The position numbers were made by a program, and so were the translations under genes. Of a DNA stretch of 50,427 nucleotides, positions 23,302-35,300 are shown one piece after another. Where the stretch lies: NCBI GenBank assembly GCA_024405255.1, contig JAKSOY010000008.1:1-50427 (forward strand), in the 5' to 3' direction. The stretch's first letter is position 1, and each line of letters begins with the position of its first letter. This stretch comes from Kiritimatiellia bacterium. Lineage in GTDB: Bacteria; Verrucomicrobiota; Kiritimatiellia; RFP12; UBA1067. The notes under the pieces were generated by a model. The model ran no database searches and had not been told where the DNA came from. It saw nothing but the letters and a program-made list of their open reading frames with translations.

Positions 23302-26300
23302 TTACTTCTCAATGAGCTTGATCTTGAAGAACGCGTTCTTGGACTGGACTTCCTTCACCGCCTGGGCGATCTTCTCGCTCTTCACCTCGATCGTCCCGTT
23401 CATCGGCACCGTGACCTGGTCGACCTTGTTGGCCGTCCACTCGCCGTCCAGGCTTTCGGCAGTCAACAGGTAGATGTCGAACGTCTGAACCGCATTCGGC
23501 TTGACCGCCAGGAGCTTCGTGCCCTGCGTCTTCGCCATCGGCTGAGCCGAGGTCACCGTCAGGTCAAGACCCGCCGTCCCGATCGAGGAGATCGACACCG
23601 CCACATCCGGCTTGATCGTCTGGAACTCCGCACCCGATGCAAGCGCCGCTGCAGCAAGCGCCTCGTTTCCACCACCCAGCAGCACGCTGAGGAGCTTCGG
23701 CATCTCATAGGCGCAACCCGTGGAGAGCTGCGGGAGGCCGAGCTTATCGAAGCTCTCGACCGCAGCCTGAAGGCCCGTATTCACCTTCGTGAAGAAGGTC
23801 GCACCTTCCGCCGAGGACTGCTGGTCAAGCGTTCCGAACTCAGTGAATTCCCACGCATCCGGGAAGCCGTCGTTGTCCACATCGGTGTCTTCGATGAAGA
23901 TGTTGACGCTCGGCACCTTCGCCGTCGGCTCCGTAATCGTCACCGGGACCGGCTTGTAGACATCGGCATCCGCCGAGCCCACCGCCGAGACATAACCCCA
24001 GCTTTCCCACGGATCGCGCTCGAAGTTGCCGTTCGAGTCGATGTAGGCCGCGAGATAGTACGTACCCGCCGGCAACGCCAACGTCACCGCATTGACGCCG
24101 TCAAGTTCGACCGAGGTCAAGTTCGTCGCATCCGTCACATAGCCTTCCGCGACCGGCTTGCCCACGAAGTCACCCGACGTGAACGCCTGGACATGGATGA
24201 GGTTCTTCGTGTTCGACGGATCGACCGAGATCGACTCGGCAACCGGACCGAAGTAGCGGACATTCGCCGCAATCGTGCCATAGCGACGGCCGTCGAAGTT
24301 CATACCCGTCGCCTCCAGACGGAATTCCTGCGGTTTCGTCCAGTTCGGCTCCGTGAACTTGGCGTCGAGCATGGAGACCTGCCACGTGTAGTTGTTGGTC
24401 GTCGAGAAGAGATGACCTTCCTTCGTAACCATACCCGCATAGAGCGGCGCCTCCCACGAGTAGACACCCACGGAGTTCCGAGCCGGAGCCGGCTGGTTGC
24501 CCGAGTCGTAGACCAGCTTGCCGTCCTTCGTCAACACCTGGAGACGGAACGCCGGGTAGTCCTTGACCTTGTAGCCATTGGCGTCAAGCGCCTCATGCTT
24601 CCACTGGAAGGTCGTCGTCGCCCCCTGAACCGTGCCCTTCGGCGCAACCGGTTCGCAGAGCGTCTGGGTACGGCCATATTCGTAGGCATTGCGGAACGCG
24701 ACCGCCGCCGTGTGGGAGAAGTCGAGATCCGTGATGACCGTGGTCGAGCCGATCTGGGTCGTCGAATAGCTGTCCTTCCCGTTGCCGTAGACGACACGGT
24801 AGGTCACATTCGTGATCGGCGTCGTGATGGCCGAACCCGCATGCGTCCGCTTCCACGCCCCTTCCAGCGTACCCCAGTCGAGGTCGAGGAGACCATCAGC
24901 CACGAGATCGGCTTCCGTCAGCGTCGGATGGCCACCGAGGTTGATCTGGCGGTCCAGCACGACTTCGTTGTAGCTGGTGCCGTTGACTTCCAGGTCACCG
25001 TTCACTGCCGTACGGATGACGCGAATGCGCGTCGTCGCGGTCGCGGCCGGGAGACCGTCGTTGTCAGCCGAGAGATCTTCCTGCTGCTCCTCGCCACCGT
25101 TATCGTCACCGCCAATCGGACCCATGTACTTGTAGGCCTGATAGAGCGACTGGTTCTTGTAGTAGGCACCATTGTTAACCTCGCTGCGGTCCGTCAACGC
25201 CGTCGCGGTCGCGAAATCAGCAGCCTGCGTCATCGCGGAGATATCCATACGCGCCATCTGCGAAGCCGTATCCGTCAACTCGAGCGAGAAGGAAGCCGAA
25301 GCCCAGCCCACGGCCACGTTCGCCGCGATACCATAGGGTTCGCCCGGCGTCCAGGCACCGTTGTTGTCGAGGTCGGCGAACGCCGTGAAGAGCGTCTTGC
25401 CCTCGCGGAGGTGGCCGTACTTCGTCAGGATCGTGGCCTTCTCGTCGTCGCCACTCTCTTCACCCGAAACCGCATTGGCATCGGAATCGGAGAGGTAGAA
25501 GGTACCGCCGTTGCCGACATCGACCTTCTGCGTACTCCAGTCCGCACGGACATACGAGTAGTTCAGGTTGATCGAGCAGTAGACGTTTTCTTCCACCGGG
25601 ATCGTCGTGATCTCGTGCAGCACTTCGTCGCCGAGATCGATCCGCGCACGACCTGTGATGTAGTTGATCTCACCAACGACCTTGCCGTCCGCCAGGAGTT
25701 CACCGAACTCGTCGCTGCCCAGCACGTTGCGATCGTTCACGACCGGCACCCACACAGGCTCGTGCGCCACGGGGGTGATGCCGCCCTGATCGTTGATTTC
25801 GAAGAACTGCTCTTCGTTGCTCCAGTAGCCGATGCTCACGGAACCCGCCGCGACCGAACCCGGTCCGAGGCTCAACGTGATTTCGCGGTCGCGATTGAAG
25901 CCAAGCTGCTTGACCTTCGCCGTCGCCGCACCCGGGCCCGGAATCGTCCAGCTCGCATCCGGCAAGCCGCCCATCGACTTGTCGGCGTTGTTATCCTGCG
26001 ACCAGGCCTGGACGACGATCGAGGAGCTGAAGTTCTTCTTGCCGTTGTAGACAACCTTCGCCTCAACCACCGGCACCGGGAACTCGACCAGCGTCGAGCC
26101 TTCCGGCCCGAGCAGCGCCTCGAGGTCAGGACGCGTACCGGCCTGATATTCAGCCCAGTTGCTCCAGCCGTCGTCATCGCCGTCCTTCAACGCATCCCAC
26201 AAACCGCGAGACACATATTCAGGCGCCCACTGGTCTTCCCACTTGTCCGACATGAAGTCGTGGTCCGTGAACATTTCGCCCAAGTAGAGCGAGCCCACGC

Positions 26301-29300
26301 GGAGGAAGTAGTCCGGCACGCCCTGACCGAACGTGTTCGGCTTGATCGGATCGACACGCGGGAACCCATAGTTGGAGAAGCCCTCGGCAATCAGATATTC
26401 CGCATAGTTCGGCAACTGGTCGTTGTCATGGTCGTCATACGCCGTTTCGGTCGTGATGCCCTTGAGGGATTCCCACCAATCCGGGAGACCATCCTTGTCG
26501 TCATCGCGCATCGACGCATAGGTTGCGTCGACCGTGCCGCCATCCGTCGGCAGCATACCACGGGCCAGGTCGCGGAGATACGCTTCACGCGCCGTGATCT
26601 CGAGACCGTCAGCATCCGGCCACGTGACCTTGGAGTTCCAGTCGAAGCCCTCGGCCGCGCCGTAGTTGGCAATCGCGTACTCCTGCCACCAGTCGGCGAT
26701 ACCGTTCGCATCGACATCCGAGAACGCCGAGTCGCCGTCCGCTGTGATCGTCCACGCGTCAGCCGCGCCGTCTTCATCCCACATCTGCTCCACACGCTTG
26801 GCGAACGCGCCGCCCAACGGAACGAGGTCGGAGGTTCCGACGAAACCCGTGCGGATTTCGAACGCGTAGAGGTTCACGTTCGTCTGCACGCTCGCATCGG
26901 CCAGCGCCATGTAGCTCAGGAAGTCCTCATGGTAGGCCTTCTCGGAGGCGTAGAAGTAGAGCGTATACGGCATCGACGTATTCGGGAAGATGATCTTCTT
27001 CACTTCGCCCGAACGCGCATACGCATCGCCGTTCATATTCGGATTGCGCTCGTTGTAGACTTCCTTCGCCATCGTCGCGCCGCCGAAGAACTCGCTCCAG
27101 TAGCGGGAGTCGACCGTCGAACCGTCCATCACCGGCAGGTGCTGGCAGGTATTCTGGATCCACGGCACCCACGTGTAGTTCTCATACACCGTGCTGTGAA
27201 TCGGCAACTCGCTCCACCAGCCGCACTCGAAGGTGCCGGCCGGCAGCACGCCGTCCATATCACGCACGTTGTCGAAGACGTTCTTCGTGAAGCCCGTGGG
27301 TTCCCACATCACGTCCGTCGCATTGACCGCACCCGGCAACGACTGGAAGTTGTAGTGCTGCAGCAGTTCAGCCGGGAGCATCGCCTTGCCATCGTTGTCA
27401 TTGCGCGTCGCGCCCGCGAGCCAAGCCGCATAGACTTCGTCACGCTGCGCCGACACATCGTCGAAGCGCAGACGACGCTTGCTCGCTTCCTGGATCTGCG
27501 CCAGCGTACGCACACCGTCCCACACGCGCACTTCATCGATGTAGCCCGCGTAGAACTTGCCGTAGTCTTCCCACTGGGTTTCCTTGCTCAGCGCAATACC
27601 CTTCTCATCCAACGCCGTCGCACCGAGGATGAACGCGCACGGAAGCGTCTTGTAGCCGTTCTCCAGCACCGGGAAGTTCGTCATGCCCGGTTTCGCTTCC
27701 TGCGTGAACACCACAATGCCGTTCGCCGGCTCGAGCGAGGTCTGCGTCACTGCAGACACACGACCGTTCTGGTGGAGCTTGAGTTCAACACCATCGTACG
27801 TCAGCGCGATGTGCTGCCACTTGCCCTCTTCCGGCACCGTACCGACAACCGTCGGCGTCCCGATGCCCGTACCGGACGGGATCGCATCCGGCGTGTCGAA
27901 GCAGCCATACACACGGCCATCCGCGAGGATACCGAGACGGAAGTTCGCACGCACCTGCGAGAGGTTGTTCGAAAGCGTCGAGGACGTGTACTTGCACGCA
28001 CGCTCGAGGATCACCTGGTCGTTCGTGAGGCATTCAGGGCAGATCCACGCTTCAACCGTGAACTGACGCAGCACGTCGTACTGGTCGCCATTCGGACGGT
28101 GGAAGTTGCCCGAGTAGGAGACGGCCGCGGACTCGTTGCCCGGGAACCAGAGCGCCTGACGGCGGTCCGGATCCGTGAACTTGAGCGGGTCGGAGACGGT
28201 ATCCGCCGTCATCGTACGCTCTTCCGCATCCGGGATGCGGTCGTTATCCGTATCGTAGCCTTCATTCTCTTCGAAGGAGAACATGAACGGCGGCAACGCA
28301 CCATCCGCAGCGGTCGAGCCTTCAAGCGCCATCTGGCGGCCCTGCGACCACGACCACGGATACAGGGCGAAGTCCTGTTCCGTACCATAGTACTGCACCG
28401 TGAAGCTCGCCTTGTTGAGCGAGGTCGAATCCGTGTACCACAACGGCGTCGGGTCCGTATGCGTCGGCTGAGGCGACGGCATGTTCACGAGCAGCGCTTC
28501 GTTGATATTGCGCAGACCGTCGCCATCGGCATCGGCCTCCGCCGCACCCATCATCCACGGATAGGCCATCACGTCGAAGAGCGGCTCGCCGTTGTTCGTC
28601 GGCCACGCCTCATCCGGGAAGCCCGTCCAGCCGTTGCTCCAGTGCGAAACCATGCCACCATAGAGGACGGCGATGACATCGCCATCGATTTCGCCATCCT
28701 GCACCGAACCCAACAGCGGGTTGAGACCATGGAAGAGTTCATAGAAGTCATCCATGCCGTCGCCATCGGTATCCCACACGCGAGGATCCGTCGAGCAGTA
28801 GCCGCCCGCCGGCATACGACCCATCGGCGTCAGCGCCTGCGGCATCAGCATCACGCGGAAGCCGTAGTCGTCATACTTGAGATTCAAGCCGATCATCGAA
28901 CCGTAGAGCGCGGTCTTATCCCATTCGTGCGGCGGACGCGCGAAGTAGCCGAGTTCACGGAACTGCCACGCACCCGTGGCCGCGAAGCCCGCCTGCTTGC
29001 AGGTCTCGTAGAACGCTTCGCCATCGAGGTAGTTCATCTGGATGAAGGAGACGAACTTGCGCGAGGTGGCCGGACCATCCGGCATCCAGCTGCCCATCAA
29101 CGGCGTCTCGCTATCATCATAGCGGAACTGACGCTGGGTCTGCACCAGATATTCCTGGAAGTTCTGCAGTCCGTCGTGGTCGAAGTCGAAATCACGCACA
29201 GTACCCGTCACCGAGTCCCTCTGGCCAATATGCGTGTACGCATCGTTCGGATCCGTACCATCCATACCGGCCGTGATGTACTGGGTAGCCGAGAGGGCCT

Positions 29301-32300
29301 CTTCATCATCCGCCTGGGCGTCGGCGTCAGCATTCGCCGCAACGGTCGCCTTGCGGTCCGCACGGTTGATCACCGTGATCGCATTCGCATCAAGTGTCAC
29401 GCCGACCGGACGGCCATTCGCGAAGACCAAGCCCGCGAACTGATGTTCCCACGGGTCCGGCAGCAAGTCGCCATCGGTATCGACCGAGCACGGGTTGAGG
29501 CCGCCGCCACGGACGCAGAACACCAGGCCGTTGTCCGCATCTTCCGCCGGCTTGTTCTCATTCGGGCCATAGATGAAGCGGAAGTTGTACATCGCCGAAG
29601 CCACGTTGCCCAGGCGCCACTGGTCCGTCCAGCCCGCACCTTCCTGGTCGTCGGTCAGACCGTCGCCATCCGTATCCGGGTCGCCCGGATCGGTCGGGAA
29701 GAACTTGTTGTACCAGCCCGTGTTGATACCCGGATGGTTCGCATAGATCGATTCGCATTCCTTATAGGCATTGCACGAATCCGTACCGGCGAATTCGGCC
29801 GAGAAGCCGAGTCCGTCACTATCGAACGGCAACAACGCATAGTCCGTGCTGGCCGAGTTCGGGCACTGGCCCACATAGAGTTCCCAGCCATCCGGCACGC
29901 CGTCCTCATCGGTATCGGCACCGTGGATACCGCTCGCATAGGTTGCCTGGCCATCCTCTTCCGTGGCCGCTCCTGCGTCACCGAACGGCACATTCGGATT
30001 CGTCGTACCGAGACGGAACACCTTCTCCTGCTTCTTGTCGTTCCATTCGGCCGTATCACCGTCGATCGTGTACACCGGGTGTTCATCGTCCGGACGCGGC
30101 ACACCGCCCACTTCGTAACGGTACTTGAGCAGCAGGTACTCGTCACGCGCCGTAAACGGAGCCGTATTGACCGCCAGACCCGCTTCCTGCAGGAACAGCG
30201 TCTGCTGGGTCTTGTTGTACGCCGGATCCCAACGATTCGACACAAAGCCGTGGTCGTTGCGGAACCAGCCCGTACGCGGATCGAAACCGAACTGCTTATA
30301 GACCTGGTCGTGGAAGAGCGTGATCCGCTGATCCTTCGCGAAGCCCGTCACCACCATGTTGGTCGTCACATCGTCCCACACGCGCACCGAGAGCGGCAGA
30401 TCGCCGTACGCCTTCGGAACAATCTCCGAACCCGGCTTGCCATAGCGGAACACCTTGACGGCCGGGAAGTCGCCCGTCTCCAGCATCGCTTCCGTCTCGG
30501 GATCGATGAAGAGCGGCGCACCCGTTTCCTGATCGATGAAGCCTTCGCCGTTGTTCGGCAGCGCGTACTCCTGACCGTCGAGCGTCACGACCGCCCAGGT
30601 CGGATCCGACTGATACTTCGCCATGAAGTCACCGTCGGCGTTCATCGTACCATTGTTCGCCGAATCAGCCTTGAGCGGGTTCAGGCCATGCATGACTTCC
30701 CAGAAATCGCTCAGACCGTCGCCATCCGTATCCCAGTTGATCGGGCTCGTGCCGAGCGCATATTCTTCCATGTCCGTCAGACCGTCGTTATCCGTATCGC
30801 GATCCGTCGCGGACGCGATGGACTTGCGCGTCGGGTTGAACGCCTCCGCCACTTCTTCCGGCGTGATCCTCTCACCCGTGGCGATGTCCTTCAGCGTAAA
30901 GCGCGAACCCTCGAGGCGCTTGATGTTGCCGTTGGCATCCATCTCGCCCACCATCGCGCTGTACCAGAACCAATATTCATAGCCGTCCGGGAAGCCGTCG
31001 CTATCGGTATCTTCCACCGTCGGGTCCGTACGATTTTCCGGAATCCAGCTCGTCGCCGCATTCAGGCCGGCCTTCCAGGCCGTCAGCTGCTCCGCATAGT
31101 CTTCAGCTTCCGGATCCGGCAGCGTAAGACCGTTCACACGCGCGATGGCGTTCGATTCCGCCGGCGTGAAGATCGGGTCCGAAATCCAGTTGCCGCGCAC
31201 GTTGCGGTTCAGGCCGTCGTTGTCCTGACGGAGGTTCAGGCCTTCACCGAAACCGCGGATTTCGAGGTAGGCCGTGAAGGGACCACCCTGCTTCGCCCAG
31301 TTCTGAATCGTCTGAACGAGCGTACCGCCACGGGCCGTCTTGGCCGGCAGATAGTCCGCGTCGACGTTCAGATTCGACACATCCTTCAAGTCGCCGCCTT
31401 CTTCAAGTTCGCCGCCCTCTTCAACCTGCTGGAAGAGGCGACCGGCATTCCATGTGGTGTTCGCCGCGAAGACATCCGGCACACCGTCCTGGTTGATATC
31501 GCCGACGTTGTCTTCCCTGAAGTATTCCAACGAGAAGATGCCTTCCACCATCGTCTTGACGTAGGAAGTCGCCTCTTCGTCGTATTCCGGCATCGTCACC
31601 GAGTTTTCACCCGTACCATTGCCGACCTGCGGCTGCACCGTACCGTTCAGGTGCATCGAGTTGCCCTCGTCGCGGTCATAGACGAGCCAGCAGTAGAAGT
31701 AGGAGTCCTTGCCATCGCCATTGCGATAGGTATAGTAGGAACCGTACTTGCTCGCCTGGTTGTACCACGTACCAGCCGCATCGAGCGCGTAGTCACGCGA
31801 ACCGGCCGGCCCGAGGCCGCCGTTATCCTGGTCGTCCACCTTGTAGCCGAACGCGTAGATCTTCGGATTGAGGTCGTTCGCCGGCTGGAAGTCCCACGAC
31901 TGCGTGAAGTTGCTCACGCGCGTCGGATAGTCGGCACTCGTCGACCACACACGGCCGGCACCGATACCAACCGCGCCCGTATACTTCTGCGAGAAGGCCG
32001 AAAGCGCACCCGTGTTCGGGCGACGCGGCGTGATTTCAAGACCCATCGACGCCTCGACCTTGTAGTACCACGAACGCGTGTCCGTGCCGCCGTCCTTATC
32101 CTGCACCATGAGGGTGACCACCTTGGAACCGGCGCTCGTGAACATGATTTCCTTCGAGTACGTACCCGACGTACTCTGCGTCGTCGTCTGCGAAGAACCG
32201 TTGTAGCTCCACGTCACGGTCATATTCTGCTGGTCGACCGCGACATCCTTCACGTTCCATGTGATCGTGAACGGCACATTGATGGAGGCCGGACGCTCGT

Positions 32301-35300
32301 TCGTCGACACCGCCGCACCCGGACCGATCATCGGGTCAACGTTGACCACGAAGATGTCGAAATCGTCCACCGACGTATAGTACTGACGCCACGTCTTCGT
32401 GGTATCGACCGGGCACACCGTCGTTTCCTTGATGTACGCACGAATGCGGAAGCCCTTCAATTCGGACTGCGGCGTACCATCGAGTTCGCTGAGATAGACA
32501 TAACCCTCGGTCTGGCCGTTCTTGAACGGAACTTCGTACTTGCTCAGCACCGGCAGGTTGCCGTCGTTCAGACCGTTGCGGATGACCTCGAGCACCACCG
32601 TGATCGAATCGCCAACTTCAAGACCCGACGGCGCAACCGTCAGCTCGACATTGATACGACCCGCGCTCGGGCCCGTATCCGTTTCGTTGAAGATCGTGCT
32701 GCCGTTGTACGGGCTGAGCGCAATCGCCGGCGCGTCGACCACTTCGACGTTCACCGTGAACTCAGGCGCTTCGGCGAATTCCTGGTCCGTCATGTCTTTA
32801 TCGCGCACCTTCGCCGTCACCTGGGCGAGGCCCGAATTCATGAACGTGTGCGTCACGGTCTTGCCCGTGGGCACGCCCTTGATGATCTGCGTGCCGACGA
32901 CTTCGCCGTTCTCCCAGAACTTGACCTGGGTGTAGGCCTTGTCGCCGTCTTCGAAGTCGAAGTAGCCAATGCCCGGATCGGCAATGCCGATGCCGAACAC
33001 CTTCTGAACCCCGATCGGCACCTTGCTCTTGAACGTGCCGCCGTTCGTCTTGATCGGCGTATCGTTCATTTCGATGTAGCTCACCGACGGAGCCACGTTC
33101 TCGACGCCGACGAAGAACTGCTTGCCAACCCACGCGGTAATGACATTGTTCTGCGTGTTGTCGTTCGCGTCACGCACTTCCACGCCGAAGCTGAGGGTGC
33201 AGCCATTGTAGCCGTCCTTCAGTCGGATCGACGCCTGCGAGTTCGCCGTCGAGAAGCCCGGGTAGACGAGCACCGACGTCGTATGGTTCGCCTCGTCCTG
33301 CGAGGTGATTTCCACGAGATTCTTGGTCGTCTCATCGAGCGGGATGAGGAAGATGTAGCCCGGATTCGAGCTTTCCTGGAAGGTGTCGGAGAAGTCCAGC
33401 GTCACCTTGGCCGTTTCACCTTCCTTGTAGTTCGCCACACCCTTGTCCAACGTGGCCGAAATCGTCTTCGGCGCATCGACCTGCACCGTCACGTGACGGA
33501 TGTCGGACTTCGCGCCGCCTTCGTTCACCACCCAGAACTGGGAGTTGTAGGTCATCGCCGTCACATACGTGCGCGGCACGACGAGCTTGCCCTTCGCGTC
33601 GGCCTTAAGACCCGAGACCGCCGTGGCGGAACCCGAACCGTTGTTGTCCCAGTAGACCGTATACGTGCCGTCGTTGAGTTCGCCGATCGCATCGGCGATC
33701 GTCACTTCGAAGTCGTGCAGCACATTGCCCGGCACGTGCTGGTAGGCCGCGCCTTCAACCGGCGTGAGGATCTGCAGCGCGCCGCCGTCATAGTCGATTT
33801 CAATCGTATCCGGCGAGAACGCGCCCGTGAAGAACGCCTTTTCCGCCGCCGAGAGCTTCGTCTGGTCAACGTCGAAGCGAATGCCCTTGAGCGTGTGCTC
33901 GTCGGCGCGGTTCGCATAGAGATAGAGCAGGCCATCGGCCGACGTGTGACCCTTCGGAATCGTGACCGTCACTTCCTGCTTCGAATACTCTTCCTTACCA
34001 TCCGCCAGCCAGGAGAGGCCGATGTACTTGAACGGATCGATACCCGATTCATCCTTCATGGTGGGCTTGAGCGTCACCGTGAGGTCTTCCGTGTAGGGCT
34101 GCGTGAGCGTCACGTTGATCGCCGCGACGGAAAGCTTGTAGTCGCTCGAGGTCTTGACCACGTCCTGATCGATCTCGACCGTCATGCCCGGGGGCAGCGC
34201 CTCGGTCACGAACACCGTGCGCGTCGTGAAGTTCGTCACAAGCGTATGCGCATTGTTGTAGACGTTCGTCGGCGTCGCAGCCATGTAGACTTCCGTCGAG
34301 AAGCCTTCCTTGATACCCCTGATTTTAAAGGGCACCAGCTCATCGCCCGGCTTGATGGTGATCTTGCTCACCTTGCGCGTGACACCATCGCCGAACACGT
34401 AGGTCTGGTCCGTCGCCCCATTGTCGACTTCTGCCACGGTCGGGTCCTTCGTCCACACATAGAGCGTCTGGGAATCTGCACTGCCCTTCGGAATCGACAG
34501 ACGCGGCAAGGCCGGCGTCGCGGTCGAGGAGCTCGCGGCAATGGAGCGCCAGATCGCGGGGTCTTCCGTGGTCGCATCGTCGAAGTCGACGGCCTGGATG
34601 AAGATGCCGGCATTCGCGAGGTTGTAGTCGCGCACCGAACTCGCCAGGTCCGCACTCACCACCAGCTGGTGGATGCCAAGGCCCTGCAGCGATGTCGGGC
34701 CGAAATAGAACTCGAGCTTGTTGGAAGTCGTGTTGCCCTCGTTCGCCTGCGGGAAGAAGTTCCAGAGGTCGAAGTCCTTCACGTAGTAGTCCTGGCTATA
34801 CCAAGACCCCGTGGTGACTTCCATCGCCTCGCCCTTGCCGTCCGGCGCCACGAGCTTCAGCGGCATCGCCAAGTCGCCCGGCTGCACCGTGTAGGAGCAG
34901 ATCATATCCGTGAAGTACTGGTCGGCCAGCTTCCACGACTCGATCTTCGCATACTTGCGCTGACCGCTGATCCATAAGCCCACCTGCGGCATGTTGTTCG
35001 TATCCGCAATCGGATCGTTGCCACCCACATGCTGCAACGTCCACGGGTTCGTGTACGTCGGATCCGTATTGAGCTTCTCCACCGTCATGCCGCGGTTCAA
35101 GAGACGGATCTTGAACTTCACCGTCTCGCCCGCGACCAGCGGAGCCTTCTCGTTCGGGAACGTGCGTTCGGCCGTTTCCGCATCCTGGTAGACCGTGATT
35201 GACCGGATGTCACCACCCGCCGCCTTCGCCGTGCTCGGGAAAGCACAGGTCAGCGCTGTCAACGCCATTGCGAAAATGCCAAGCGTTTTCTTTGTTTTCA

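Noticed and set aside
24193..34977. 3,594-codon open frame on the plus strand opposite the giant gene
   Set aside because: It is exactly in register with the minus-strand codons, is rich in Arg/His/Val with no domains, and has no ribosome binding site. It arises from avoidance of TTA, CTA and TCA in the real gene.
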